Below are positions 8,075 through 18,278 of a stretch of 51,344 bases of DNA, piece after piece. How positions within the stretch are numbered: position 1 is the stretch's first letter; each line of letters begins with the position of its first letter. Origin of the DNA: Candidatus Hydrogenedentota bacterium (lineage in GTDB: Bacteria; Hydrogenedentota; Hydrogenedentia; Hydrogenedentales; SLHB01); the NCBI GenBank assembly GCA_020848835.1, contig JADLHJ010000097.1:1-51344 (forward strand), in the 5' to 3' direction. The position numbers and the translations under genes are program-made. The notes beneath the pieces are model-generated. The model worked only from the letters and a program-made list of their open reading frames with translations. It was not told the DNA's origin and made no database searches.

Positions 8075-10105
8075 CTACTCCGCAGCATTCGTCATCGCGT
8101 CAAACTCATCTTCGGTCAAGACTTTGACGCCAAGCTGCTTGGCTTTGTTCAATTTCGATCCGGCCTTTTCACCCGCGACGAGGTAGTCCGTGTTGGCGCT
8201 GATGCTCGATGCGGCCTTGCCCCCAAGGTTCTTGATACGATCGTGTATTCCATCGCGAGAATATTTTTGCAGCGTACCTGTGACGACAAAGGTCTTGCCG
8301 GCAAAAGGTTGCGGGCCATCGCCGCGCGCGGGCGCGGCTTCTTTCATGGTCAGGCCGCGTTCCATCAACTGCGCTATCAGCGCCCGGTTCTCTTCCGTTT
8401 CAAAAAAATCGTGCACGCTCGCGGCAACGACGCCGCCGATTTCGTGGATGTCGTTAAGTTCTTCCACGCTGGCGTTCATCAATTTATCTATGGAACCAAA
8501 ATGAGAGGCCAACACTTCCGCGATGTGGCCGCCGACGTGACGAATGCCGAGTCCGCCCAGCATACGGCTGAGCGGCCGCTTCTTGCTGGCTTCGATTCCC
8601 GCGATCAGGTTGGCCGCCGACTTCTTGCCCATGCGTTCCAAATTGACGATTTGCTCGTCTGTGAGCGAATAAATATCGGCGGGGCCATGAACTAAACCTT
8701 CCGCGACGAGCTGCTCGATCACCGCAGGCCCCATTCCTTCGATATCCATTGAACCGCGCGATGCGAAATGCCGCAGCCGTTCCTTTACCTGCGCGGGACA
8801 CGCAAGGTTCAGGCAGCGCCAATAAACGCCTTCCGCGTCTTTATGCACTTCACCGCCGCATTCTGGGCACTTTTTTGGAACTGGAAAAGGCTCGGTATTT
8901 TTCGGGCGCAGTTTTTCGATCACGCGCAGTACTTGCGGGATGATTTCGCCGGCCTTCTGAATTTCGACGGTGTCGCCCACGCGCACATCTTTGCGCTCGA
9001 CTTCTTCGAAGTTGTGCAGTGACGCGCGCTTCACGGTCGTTCCCGCAAGCAATACGGGTTCCATTTCAGCAACCGGCGTCAGCGCGCCGGACTTGCCAAC
9101 CTGGATGGCGATATTGATGACTTTGGTCTGTGCGACTTGCGCGGGATATTTGTATGCAATAACCCAGCGCGGCGATTTCGAAGTCGTGCCCAACCGTTTG
9201 CGGTGCGCGGCGGAATCGACCTTGATGACCAGTCCATCGATCTCGAAATCGAGCGTGTGCCGTTTGTCTTCCCACGCTTCGACCACGCGCAAAACGGCGT
9301 CGATGTCGTCACAGTGTTCGCTGTATTTGCTGGTGGGGAAATCGAAGGAGCGCAGCAGTTCAAGCGTTTTCCAGTGCGACGCGAAAGTTTCGCTGTCCCG
9401 CTTGGCGATGTCGTAGAAAACAATGTCGAGCTTGCGGCTGGCGACCACGCGCGAATCCAGCATTTTCAACGTGCCAGCGGTTGTGTTGCGCGGATTGGCA
9501 AGCGGCGCCTCTCCCGCTTCTTCGCGCAGCGCGTTAATTCGGTCCAATTCCTTTCGATGCATGAAGACTTCACCGCGCACTTCCAGCGCGGAGGGCGGAT
9601 CGCCGTTTAGCCGCAAAGGCACTGCGCGGATGGTGCGCACATTCGCGGTGACGTTATCGCCCCGCTCGCCGTCGCCGCGCGTAGCTGCTCGGGTGAATAC
9701 GCCGTTGATGTATTGCACGGAAATCGCGACGCCGTCCACTTTCAATTCGGTCACGTAAGTTGGCGCATCGCCGGCGAGCCCGCGCCGCACGCGTTCATCA
9801 AACGCACGCAATTCTTCTGGGTTATAGGTGTTGTCAATCGAGAGCATCGGCACTTCATGTTCGACCGTCTCGAATCCTTCGATCGGCTGACCGCCGACGC
9901 GTTGCGTGGGGCTGTCGGGCGTGATTAATTCCGGGTACTGCGCTTCGATTGCTTCAAGTTCTTTGAGAAGCCCGTCAAACGCTTGATCGGAGATCTCCTG
10001 AGTAGCTTCCACGTAATACAAGCGGTTGTGCCGATTGATTTCCGCGCGCAACTTCGCGCATTTCGCGCGTGCTTCTTCGATAGATTTTGGGGGTTTCGCA
10101 GACAT
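8075..10105 (-). CDS. ligA: NAD-dependent DNA ligase
   Basis: LigA is full length at 676 residues. It seals nicks in replication and repair using NAD+. The adenylation Lys122 is in ELKVDG. The nucleotidyltransferase and OB domains are followed by a four-Cys zinc finger (CPECGG near residue 408, then CLNLAC), helix-hairpin-helix repeats, and a C-terminal BRCT domain from about 590. It is first in a run of five minus-strand genes leading into the mla genes. A perfect TATAAT lies only six bases before its ATG. Confidence 0.97.
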   Translation of the reverse strand: MSAKPPKSIEEARAKCAKLRAEINRHNRLYYVEATQEISDQAFDGLLKELEAIEAQYPELITPDSPTQRVGGQPIEGFETVEHEVPMLSIDNTYNPEELRAFDERVRRGLAGDAPTYVTELKVDGVAISVQYINGVFTRAATRGDGERGDNVTANVRTIRAVPLRLNGDPPSALEVRGEVFMHRKELDRINALREEAGEAPLANPRNTTAGTLKMLDSRVVASRKLDIVFYDIAKRDSETFASHWKTLELLRSFDFPTSKYSEHCDDIDAVLRVVEAWEDKRHTLDFEIDGLVIKVDSAAHRKRLGTTSKSPRWVIAYKYPAQVAQTKVINIAIQVGKSGALTPVAEMEPVLLAGTTVKRASLHNFEEVERKDVRVGDTVEIQKAGEIIPQVLRVIEKLRPKNTEPFPVPKKCPECGGEVHKDAEGVYWRCLNLACPAQVKERLRHFASRGSMDIEGMGPAVIEQLVAEGLVHGPADIYSLTDEQIVNLERMGKKSAANLIAGIEASKKRPLSRMLGGLGIRHVGGHIAEVLASHFGSIDKLMNASVEELNDIHEIGGVVAASVHDFFETEENRALIAQLMERGLTMKEAAPARGDGPQPFAGKTFVVTGTLQKYSRDGIHDRIKNLGGKAASSISANTDYLVAGEKAGSKLNKAKQLGVKVLTEDEFDAMTNAAE

Positions 10106-10111
10106 CGTGCG

Positions 10112-10117
10112 ATTATA
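10112..10117 (-). promoter_or_regulatory. TATAAT box abutting the ligA start
   Basis: A perfect minus-strand TATAAT ends six bases before the ligA ATG. If used as a -10 element, transcription would begin at or next to the start codon, giving a leaderless message. There is no good -35 at the proper distance, and AAGGGA lies only further upstream, so use of this box is uncertain. Confidence 0.3.
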
Positions 10118-10164
10118 CTTATCCCTTTTCAGGGCCGCACGTTCCCTCGTACGCGAAAAGAACT

Positions 10165-11739
10165 TTAGATTTGAAAATTCGCGGTCTGACCGGCCGCGAT
10201 CGCGGGTGGTTGCTCAAACACCTTCGTAATCAGTGCAACAAGCTCGGTTGTCCGGTACGGCTTTTGAAGAAAGTCTTCGATGGATTCCGCGTCGAAGCGC
10301 AGTGCCGCGTCCGAGCGGCTGTATCCGCTGGACACGACAATGCGGGCATCGCCCTGAATTTCTCGAAGCGCGCGAAATGTTTCTTCACCGCTCATGCGCG
10401 GCATGGTCATATCGAGAATGATTAGTCCAATTTCTTCATGGCGCTCGCGGAAAATCTCGATGGCATCGGCGCCACTGGATGCTGTCAACACGTTGTATCC
10501 CGCGCGTTCGAGTCCATGTCGCCCTACGTTGAGCACGATCTCTTCGTCGTCTACGACCAGGATCGTCTTGCCGAAGCTGTGCGCACGTGGTGCGGGACGC
10601 ATCGGCTGCACTGCGCCAGACACGGCCGCGGGAAGGTACACGCGGAAGGTGCTGCCTTTACCAACCGTCGAGCTGACGGAAACTGCGCCGCGATGGCCGC
10701 GGACAATCCCAATCACCGCCGCAAGGCCGAGCCCGCGTCCCGTAAATTTTGTGGTGAAGAACGGATCGAAAATGCGTTCCAACACGCGTTCGTCCATGCC
10801 GCAGCCGGAGTCGCCCACTTCAAGCACCGCGTAGGTGCCGTCGGTAATCGTCCCGACGATGTGATGTAAGCGCAACATTTCGTGATCGACGTGCTCGGTG
10901 CGCACCGTTACCGTCACCACGCCGTCACAATCGCCGTAGGATTCGCTCGCATTCGATACCAGTCCCATAATTGCCTGGCGTAGCTGAACTTCGTCCGCAT
11001 GAATCAAGGCCTCGCCGTCGAATCGACATTCGATACGGTGTTGCCTGCCAATCGATGCTGAAAGCGCGGGGGCCGCGTCCTGCACAAGTTGCCGCAGGTC
11101 GGCTCGCTTCAGCGAATACGACGCGTTGCCGGAGTACGCAAGCATCTGCTGCGACAGGTTTGCGGCGCGTTGCGCGGCGGATTCAATCTGATCCAGACAA
11201 TGGCGGATGCGCGAGTGTTCGGGTACATCCAGCATCGCGATACTCGCGTTGCCCAGGATACCCATAAGCAGGTTGTTGAAATCGTGCGCGATTCCCCCGG
11301 CCATCACGCCGAGGCTCTCGAGTTTTTCGGATTGAAGAACGCGGGTGCGTAAGGTCTCTCGCTCGAATTCCGCGCGCTTGCGCTCCGTTATGTCTCGCAT
11401 CACGGCGAGGATCGCGGGTTGGCCGCGGTAATCGATCAAGGTGGTGTGGATGTCCACGTTGATTGGCGTACCGTCTTTCGCCAGGTGGACACCTTCGAAA
11501 CGATAGTTCTTGCGCGCAAGCTGTACTTGGACGCGCCTGTCGAAATCGGCGGAAAAATCGGGCGCGTCAAAGTCGTGCGTACGCATCTGCAAGAATTCGT
11601 CGCGCTCGTAGCCCATCCGTTTGCAGGCGGCCGCGTTGCATTCGAGAATCTGCCCATCGAGCGCATGGACAAACAACGCATCTTCCATGCTGTTGAGCAG
11701 CGTGCGGAGCCATGCCAGCTCTGAATGCGAATCGTCCAT
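10165..11739 (-). CDS. PAS hybrid sensor histidine kinase with C-terminal receiver
   Basis: This 524-residue soluble sensor kinase has a PAS domain at about 10-120, a histidine-kinase dimerisation domain with phosphoacceptor His152 in AHDFNNLL, an HATPase domain at about 245-375 with DSGCGMDE and GRGLGLAA ATP-binding motifs, and a receiver domain at about 393-510 with phosphoacceptor Asp443 in IILDMTMP. No membrane segment or DNA-binding domain is seen. The HDFNN-type H-box is typical of hybrid kinases related to NtrB/FixL. The signal and the output partner are unknown, and no response regulator gene is adjacent. Confidence 0.92.
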   Translation of the reverse strand: MDDSHSELAWLRTLLNSMEDALFVHALDGQILECNAAACKRMGYERDEFLQMRTHDFDAPDFSADFDRRVQVQLARKNYRFEGVHLAKDGTPINVDIHTTLIDYRGQPAILAVMRDITERKRAEFERETLRTRVLQSEKLESLGVMAGGIAHDFNNLLMGILGNASIAMLDVPEHSRIRHCLDQIESAAQRAANLSQQMLAYSGNASYSLKRADLRQLVQDAAPALSASIGRQHRIECRFDGEALIHADEVQLRQAIMGLVSNASESYGDCDGVVTVTVRTEHVDHEMLRLHHIVGTITDGTYAVLEVGDSGCGMDERVLERIFDPFFTTKFTGRGLGLAAVIGIVRGHRGAVSVSSTVGKGSTFRVYLPAAVSGAVQPMRPAPRAHSFGKTILVVDDEEIVLNVGRHGLERAGYNVLTASSGADAIEIFRERHEEIGLIILDMTMPRMSGEETFRALREIQGDARIVVSSGYSRSDAALRFDAESIEDFLQKPYRTTELVALITKVFEQPPAIAAGQTANFQI

Positions 11740-11992
11740 AGACGACGTTTACGATCCCCCAGCGCCGCAAAAAGACTACGCGGCGAATCAACGGAAACCT
11801 AGTTTTCTAGTCACGGCCAGACAACTGAACTAGCTTACGGGCGAGCATTTCGATTTGTCAATACGGGATTTGCGGTTTCCGGTTTTTCGCAGATTCGCCG
11901 CGTGTCGCTGTGGAACCCGGAGCAGGTGGAGTCGTATGATCGCTGCAATAGACGGTGCAGCAATTGTCCGTCGCAGTATTCGGGGGCTTGCC

Positions 11993-14110
11993 ATGCGAAT
12001 CCTATTATCATCTGTCTTCCTCCTCACTTTTGTGTTGGTCTGCGCGGACGCGCAGGAACCGGCGAAATTCTATGTCGCGCCGAACGGCAACGACGCGTGG
12101 TCGGGCAGATTGCCGGAGCCCAACGCGGATAAGACGGACGGGCCCTTTGCGTCTGTACAGGGCGCCAAGGCCGCCATGCGGGCGAACTACCGTGATTGGT
12201 CCACTAAACTGGGTGAAGTGAGGCCGATCGAAATCTTGCTGCGTGCGGGGTCTTATCGCATCACGGATGCGCTCGAATTCACCTACGAGGACACACAGTG
12301 GTACGTGATGCCGCGTCAAAGCGTGACGTGGGCAGCATACCCCGGCGAGCGTGCGGTCATAAGCGGCGGATTGCCCATCACGAAATGGAAGAAGGAAGGC
12401 AACCTGTGGGTCGCCGAACTGCCAGACGTGAAATCTGGCGCGTGGAACTTCACCGCGCTGTGGGTGGACGGCGAATATCGCTGGCGCGCGCGGACGCCGA
12501 ACGAGGGCTATCTGCGGACGGCAGGCAAGGCGCCCGCAATCAAAGACGCGGAAGGAAAAGAGAAGCCTTCAAACGTCGCGTTCAAGTTCGCGCCTGGCGA
12601 TATTCAGCATTGGGACAATATCGAAGACGCAATGATCGTCGCGATGCACTCGTGGGATACGTCGCACAACCATATCGCGTCGATCGACGATGCGAACCAG
12701 ATCGTGAATCTCGTTGGCGGAAGCGGCGCGTGGCCCTTCGAGAATTGGGGTCCCCGCCAGCGCTACTACGTCGAGGGCATCCGTGAAGCGCTCGACGCAC
12801 CCGGCGAATGGTACCTCGATCGCAAGAAAGGCTTGCTCTACTACTGGCCGAAAGAGGGCGAAGACCCTGCAAAGACGGAAGTCGTCGCGCCGAAGGCCGC
12901 GCAGATCATTACATTCGCTGGAAATGCCGCGGAAGGCAAGCTGGTCGAAGGTCTCGTGTTTCGCGGTCTTTCGTTCCAGCACACGAACCACGTGTTGCCA
13001 GCGGAAGGAATGCCCTGTCAACAGGCCGCGTGGTCGGTATCGGGGGCGATCGACGGCAATGGCGCGAAGGGTTGCGTGATCGAAGATTGCGAGATCGCGC
13101 ACATCTCGAACTACGGCATCTGGCTGCGCGAAGGTTGCACCGACAACATCATTCGCAAGAACCACGTTCACGATATGGGCGCAGGCGGTGTGCGCATTGG
13201 CATCGGTAGCGATCCGAAAGTTGAGGCAGATGCGACACTGCGCAATGTCGTGGACAACAACTGGATTCACGACGGCGGTAAGAAGTATCCCGCGGGCGTT
13301 GGCGTGATCATCCAGCGCAGTTCCTACAACACCGTTTCGCACAACGATATCAGCGACATCTTTTATACCGGCGTGTCGGTGGGTTGGTCCTGGGGCTACG
13401 CGCCGAGCAGCGCGAACCACAACGTGATCGAATACAACCATATTCACAACATCGGTAAATACGTGTTGAGCGACATGGGCGGCATCTATTCGCTTGGACT
13501 TTCGCCGGGGACCATCGAGCGTTACAACCACATCCACGACGTCTATTCATACAGCTACGGCGGCTGGGGTTTGTACACCGACGAGGGCAGCAGCGAAATG
13601 TTGCTGGAGAACAACGTCGTCTACAACTGCAAGACCGGCGGCTTCCACCAGCATTACGGAAAAGAAAACCGTATCCAGAACAACATCTTCGGGTTTGCAA
13701 CGGAAGGCAATGTGATCCGCTCGCGTGAGGAAGAGCACATCTCGTTTTTCTTCGAACGCAACATCATCATCTTCGATAACGGTAAGCCGCTGGGCAGCAC
13801 CTGGAAGAACGGTAACTTCAAACTCGATTTCAATTGCTGGTGGGACACGGCAAATGCGGACTTTAAATTTGGCGACAAGACCTTCGCCGAATGGCAGGCG
13901 GCGGGCAACGACACGCATTCGCTCGTAGCTGATCCGCTCTTCGAAAACGCCGCTGCGCGCGACTTCCGCTTGAAGCCCGAATCACCTGCAATCACGAAAC
14001 TCGGTTTCCAACCGATCGAGATTTCGACGTCTGGTCTCTACGGCGATGCCGCGTGGATTGAAGGGCCGAAGAAGATCGTGCGCGAACCCGTGAGCCAGCC
14101 CACCGACTAG
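11993..14110 (+). CDS. Secreted right-handed parallel beta-helix protein
   Basis: This 705-residue exported protein starts at MRILLSSV, preceded by GGGG; the longer upstream frame adds an unlikely Arg-rich extension. Residues 1-21 are a signal peptide. The opening FYVAPNGNDAWSGR is typical of DUF1565/pectate-lyase-like beta-helix proteins of polysaccharide degraders. From about residue 320 to 580 there are repeated NxIxxNxIH-type coils. Such folds cleave or bind acidic or sulfated polysaccharides, but catalytic residues cannot be assigned here. A second exported carbohydrate-active gene follows 42 bases downstream, which suggests joint work on one glycan. Confidence 0.82.
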   Translation: MRILLSSVFLLTFVLVCADAQEPAKFYVAPNGNDAWSGRLPEPNADKTDGPFASVQGAKAAMRANYRDWSTKLGEVRPIEILLRAGSYRITDALEFTYEDTQWYVMPRQSVTWAAYPGERAVISGGLPITKWKKEGNLWVAELPDVKSGAWNFTALWVDGEYRWRARTPNEGYLRTAGKAPAIKDAEGKEKPSNVAFKFAPGDIQHWDNIEDAMIVAMHSWDTSHNHIASIDDANQIVNLVGGSGAWPFENWGPRQRYYVEGIREALDAPGEWYLDRKKGLLYYWPKEGEDPAKTEVVAPKAAQIITFAGNAAEGKLVEGLVFRGLSFQHTNHVLPAEGMPCQQAAWSVSGAIDGNGAKGCVIEDCEIAHISNYGIWLREGCTDNIIRKNHVHDMGAGGVRIGIGSDPKVEADATLRNVVDNNWIHDGGKKYPAGVGVIIQRSSYNTVSHNDISDIFYTGVSVGWSWGYAPSSANHNVIEYNHIHNIGKYVLSDMGGIYSLGLSPGTIERYNHIHDVYSYSYGGWGLYTDEGSSEMLLENNVVYNCKTGGFHQHYGKENRIQNNIFGFATEGNVIRSREEEHISFFFERNIIIFDNGKPLGSTWKNGNFKLDFNCWWDTANADFKFGDKTFAEWQAAGNDTHSLVADPLFENAAARDFRLKPESPAITKLGFQPIEISTSGLYGDAAWIEGPKKIVREPVSQPTD

Positions 14111-14152
14111 CGAACAATGGAACAACATAGCGTGCGGAATGCGAAGGGGAAT

Positions 14153-17100
14153 ATGATGCCAACATGGTTATTCCGCAACGGACTTGCGGCATTCTTAATC
14201 GGAATTTGCGCAGCGGCGGAACGCACCCCGGCAATAACCCCCAAGATTGTCCCGGAGGACGAAAGCGGCATTCTGTCCCATGTCGTTCACCACACCCAGG
14301 GATGGGGCAACATGGGCGTCAACGCCTGCGCTTACCAGGCAGGCGTTGAACCGCAACCGCTCCGAATTGGCGAAGTCACTTACGCCACCGGCCTAGGACT
14401 ACACGCGCCGGGCGAAACATGGCTCGCACTCGAGGGACACTTCTCAGTCTTTGAGGCGGAGGTGGGCGTTCAGAAGCAGGCAAGCAACCAAGGCTCTGTA
14501 GAATTCAAGGTCTACGCAGACGGCACAGAAGTTTTTACAAGCGGGATCATGCGGGAATCGGATCCCGCAAAACCGGTTCGGCTTGCTGTGGACGGTGTCC
14601 GCTTCCTGAAACTGGAATTCACCGATGCCGGGGACGGTATCACCTGCGACTGCGCGAACTGGGTCAATCTGCGTCTTACCCCGGCGAGCGGCGCATCCAA
14701 TGCGGCGTCGCTCGTATATGAACCGCTGGATATCGCTCCGTTTGCGCGTGTGCTCGGCTGGAACCCGTATCGAAAAGATGGCACCCATGCCACGCGCACC
14801 GAGGAATTTGTTGCGCGCGATCTGTATCTAGGGACAGCCGTAGCCCGCGGAGATGACGGCACCTACGCCATTCCCGTGATCCGAGACCCGTTTTCCGGCG
14901 CGGGCTTTGGCTGTATAGGTCTCGAATGGCTGGAGCAGCGTCGCGTGCGCATGGCCGAGATACACTTCGACGGCGCCGCTCCGGATCCAGCAGGCGCATC
15001 GGTCGAGCTATGGGCCATGACACCCGACATGCTCGGCACTTCCGGCGTGTCGCAATGGCAGGGGCATTGGGAACGCGTCATGGCGGAAATTCAGCGCAAG
15101 GACAACTCGTGGTCCATCGAAATTCCGCCGACACCCGGGACTTGGCGACGGCCAAAGACACTGAAGCTCCGCTGGATTACGCCACCCAGCATGAGTGGTC
15201 ATCGCGTTCAGAAGTTCTCCGCGTATACGGATACGGATTGGCGCGAGGCGGAGATCGTCCTGCGTGCGCTGCAGCCGGCCGCCAATGCGCAAGCCACGGT
15301 CAGTATCTATAACGGTGCATTCCGGGATGGCGACGATGGCGGCCTACAGCGCACGTGGTCATTGGCGGAGCCGCTCCCACTGCGGTTGCGCTATGCCGCA
15401 AGGCACCCGTGGACGCTCAGCGAGTGTACGGTGCTGCGAATTTCAACTCCCACGCATGCTTTCGGCATTGGCGTCGAGGACGTACTGAAGTCTGGACACC
15501 TTTTTGTAGAAGACGCGCAGATAGTCGCCGTGGTTGCGGAGAGGGCCGATACCATTGACGCGGAGATCGCAGCGCTCGCGTCGAAGAAAACCGTCCTCGA
15601 AGAAGTGCGGGAGATGCCCGATCAAACGTTTGCCAGCGCGCTCGACCGGCTGCATCGGCGTGAGGCCGACTTTGGCCCGACTCTGCTTTCCCTTGCAAAT
15701 GGTAACGAGAAGTTCCTGGTCCAGCGCAGCGGTGCCATCGGTTTCTACGCTCCCGGCGACGTCAAGCGCAAGGAAATGCCGCGTCGCAGTATCTCCCCAT
15801 CGTGGGAGGGCCAGTCCGAGGACACCACGCAACGTCACTTGGAAGGTGGCTGGATGCCCATCCCAGTCGTCTCGCACACGCAAGGCGCCGTGACGGTGCA
15901 GCAGCGCAGCTTTGTCGCGCCTCTTGGAGAAACGAACGCGGCAGACCGCGCGTGGTGGTACAACGACCAGCCCTTGTGCGTCGCCGAGTACACATTTACG
16001 AATTCCGGCCATGCCGCAGCGTTCGAGATGACCTGGACATGCGCTGCCGAAAGCGACGTCACGCTACGCGCACACGGGCGAGGCGTGACCATGGAATCCG
16101 GAGGACAGTTTGCAGCGTTGCTCGATACCGGTGGCGCAACGGGGCTGCAACCGCGCATCGATGGATCGCGCATGATTCTCTCCGGTCAGATTCCTGCAAA
16201 CGGATCGGCAACTTGCGTGCTTCTCATACCCGGTTGGGCAGCCACTCCGGAAGCTTTACCCGCGGCGGATCGCGTCACGGTGCTTCTGGAAGCGACAAAG
16301 GCCCATTGGCAGCAGGCCATGAAAGGGAGCGCGCGCATATCCGTGCCGGATCCCATGCTTACCAATCTCATCGCGGCGTCACGCGTGCATTGCATGCTGG
16401 CGGCGCGCAATGAGGACGGCAATTCCATCGCACCATGGATCGCTTCAACCTATTACGGTCCCCTCGAAAGCGAGGCGCATTCCATCATTCGCGGCATGGA
16501 GTTCATGGGGCACGACGATTTTGCGCGGCGAGGATTGGCGTATTTTGTCCAGCAGTACAACGAGCGCGGCTACCTGACAACGGGCTATACCCTCATTGGC
16601 ACGGGGTGGCACCTTTGGGCCTTGGGAGAGTATTACGCGCTGCACAAAGATAAGGAATGGTTGTCTGGAGTCGCTCCCGAGGTCAGCCGTGTGTGCCGGT
16701 GGATCATGGCGCAGCGCAAGAAGACGATGCAGGTTACCGATGCAACGCAGCGACCGCCCGACTACGGCTTGATGCCTCCGGGTGTTCTTGCGGATTGGAG
16801 CGTGTATAGCCACTACTTTTATCTCAATGGCAATTACTACGCGGGATTGAGGTCCGCAGGCGAAGCGCTCGCCGAAATTGGCTGGGAGGGGGCGGATGAG
16901 ATCTGTAGCAACGCGGCAAATTTCCGAGGCGATATCGATCGCGCGTTCCGCTATGTGCAGGCGCAAGCCCCCGTGCTGCCGTTGCGCGACGGCACATGGG
17001 CCCTGCCGTATCCGACGCAGCTCTATGCGCCAATTCCTACGGGAGAGCTGTACGCGGATGGCGACGACATGGGTCGTACGTGGGCCTATGACGTAGAACT

Positions 17101-17815
17101 CGGCTCGCACCATCTCGTTCCCATGGGGGTGCTGGACGCTACAGATCCTTCGGTGACCGCGATGATGAACCACATGGAAGACGTGCAATTTCTGAATTCC
17201 GGTTGGAATTATTATCCAGAAGCGGACAACCGGGCCGACTGGTTCAACTTCGGGGGCTTCGCAAAAGTACAACCGTTCTATGCGCGCAACGCCGAAGTAT
17301 ACGCGGCGCGGGACGACGTCAAGCCGTTCATTCGAAGCTATTTCAACGCCACCGCGTCGTTGTTGAACCGCGAAGACTTGTCGCTGTGGGAGCATTTCTT
17401 CAACGGCGCGTTTAACAAGACCCACGAAACCGGGTACTTCCTGTACCAGTCACGACTCATGTTGATCATGGAACGCGAGAGATCGTTGTGGCTCGCTCCA
17501 TTCGCTCCCGCGCAATGGTTGGAAGACGGAAAGACTATCGATGTTCAAGACGCGCCAACGCTGTTTGGAACGACGGGTTTTACCATCGTCTCTCACGTGA
17601 ACGACGGGTACATCGCCGCGACCATCAACCCGCCTGCGCGGCAAGCGCCCGACGCGATCGTGATTCGTCTACGGCACCCCGGCGGAATTCCTATCCAACG
17701 CGTAGAGGTCAACGGCGCGAAATCGCATTCGGTAACTCCGGAAGATTCGACCATTCACCTGGTCCCCGGCGGAAAGGCGATAACGATAAGGGCGTACTAT
17801 GGCGCTGCGAAATAA
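14153..17815 (+). CDS. Exported NPCBM-domain glycosidase-like protein
   Basis: This is a large exported protein of about 1220 residues. The start is taken at MMPTWLF because AGGGG stands five to eight bases before it and a signal peptide follows; an in-frame ATG 36 bases upstream lacks such a site. Residues about 25-165 form an NPCBM-type carbohydrate-binding module with the GLGLHAPGE motif. A beta-rich middle follows. Residues about 730-1110 look like an (alpha/alpha)6 six-hairpin glycosidase barrel, with GTGWHLWALGEYY and HYFYLNGNYYAG motifs. A small beta domain closes the protein. The exact GH family and bond specificity are not identified. Confidence 0.75.
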   Translation: MMPTWLFRNGLAAFLIGICAAAERTPAITPKIVPEDESGILSHVVHHTQGWGNMGVNACAYQAGVEPQPLRIGEVTYATGLGLHAPGETWLALEGHFSVFEAEVGVQKQASNQGSVEFKVYADGTEVFTSGIMRESDPAKPVRLAVDGVRFLKLEFTDAGDGITCDCANWVNLRLTPASGASNAASLVYEPLDIAPFARVLGWNPYRKDGTHATRTEEFVARDLYLGTAVARGDDGTYAIPVIRDPFSGAGFGCIGLEWLEQRRVRMAEIHFDGAAPDPAGASVELWAMTPDMLGTSGVSQWQGHWERVMAEIQRKDNSWSIEIPPTPGTWRRPKTLKLRWITPPSMSGHRVQKFSAYTDTDWREAEIVLRALQPAANAQATVSIYNGAFRDGDDGGLQRTWSLAEPLPLRLRYAARHPWTLSECTVLRISTPTHAFGIGVEDVLKSGHLFVEDAQIVAVVAERADTIDAEIAALASKKTVLEEVREMPDQTFASALDRLHRREADFGPTLLSLANGNEKFLVQRSGAIGFYAPGDVKRKEMPRRSISPSWEGQSEDTTQRHLEGGWMPIPVVSHTQGAVTVQQRSFVAPLGETNAADRAWWYNDQPLCVAEYTFTNSGHAAAFEMTWTCAAESDVTLRAHGRGVTMESGGQFAALLDTGGATGLQPRIDGSRMILSGQIPANGSATCVLLIPGWAATPEALPAADRVTVLLEATKAHWQQAMKGSARISVPDPMLTNLIAASRVHCMLAARNEDGNSIAPWIASTYYGPLESEAHSIIRGMEFMGHDDFARRGLAYFVQQYNERGYLTTGYTLIGTGWHLWALGEYYALHKDKEWLSGVAPEVSRVCRWIMAQRKKTMQVTDATQRPPDYGLMPPGVLADWSVYSHYFYLNGNYYAGLRSAGEALAEIGWEGADEICSNAANFRGDIDRAFRYVQAQAPVLPLRDGTWALPYPTQLYAPIPTGELYADGDDMGRTWAYDVELGSHHLVPMGVLDATDPSVTAMMNHMEDVQFLNSGWNYYPEADNRADWFNFGGFAKVQPFYARNAEVYAARDDVKPFIRSYFNATASLLNREDLSLWEHFFNGAFNKTHETGYFLYQSRLMLIMERERSLWLAPFAPAQWLEDGKTIDVQDAPTLFGTTGFTIVSHVNDGYIAATINPPARQAPDAIVIRLRHPGGIPIQRVEVNGAKSHSVTPEDSTIHLVPGGKAITIRAYYGAAK

Positions 17816-17846
17816 GGGCGCGCGAAAGATTCGCTGGAAATCTGCT

Positions 17847-18278
17847 CTATAAGCGTCCGCGACACCATTCGTTGCCGCACACGCACTGCATGCCCTTCGC
17901 GTGCGGCGTTTCGATGTAATCAATTGTGAGTTCGGAATTCGCGCGCACGCGCCGCAGCGTATACATCTCCACGCGCTTGCCAATGATCCGCAAGTAACAG
18001 TTCGGCGCGCAGGAATGGTTTACATGCCCCAATGCGCTGCCTCCGGAACAATCCAGCGCCCAGCGGTCATCGATCTCTACCATAAAGATCCGTTCCTGAT
18101 CGCGCACAAGCTTTCGTGCTACGCGCAACGGCAGCAATGGGCCAGTCAATTCGCCAATTTTCTTGCGCGCAGGCAAATTCGCAAGTGTGTGCACGCCCAC
18201 GCCGTGAATGGCGCTCTTCATGATCGCAAAGGGATAACGGTCCGTGGGTACTTCCGAACCTGTTGTCTTTTTTTTCAC
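17847..18278 (-). CDS. SET-domain protein methyltransferase
   Basis: This compact 143-residue SET protein carries the hallmark NHSCAPN at 87-93 (AdoMet/pseudoknot motif), ELTIDY at 116-121, and a post-SET cysteine set Cys132, Cys134 and Cys139 that with Cys90 could bind one zinc. It is close to a minimal catalytic SET domain. SET enzymes methylate lysines; bacterial copies are sporadic and their targets mostly unknown. It starts with GTG, and GTGA overlaps the stop of the small gene upstream, so translation is probably coupled. It converges on the glycosidase-like gene, 31 bases away. Confidence 0.88.
   Translation of the reverse strand: MKKKTTGSEVPTDRYPFAIMKSAIHGVGVHTLANLPARKKIGELTGPLLPLRVARKLVRDQERIFMVEIDDRWALDCSGGSALGHVNHSCAPNCYLRIIGKRVEMYTLRRVRANSELTIDYIETPHAKGMQCVCGNEWCRGRL

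Noticed and set aside
12569..13537. A long minus-strand open frame opposite the beta-helix gene.
   Set aside because: It is an antisense shadow of a GC-biased gene. The translation has a Val/Asp/His bias and no motif, and the plus-strand gene is clear.
16445..17425. A 326-codon minus-strand frame opposite the glycosidase-like gene.
   Set aside because: It lacks a ribosome site and motifs and lies wholly within the plus-strand coding region.
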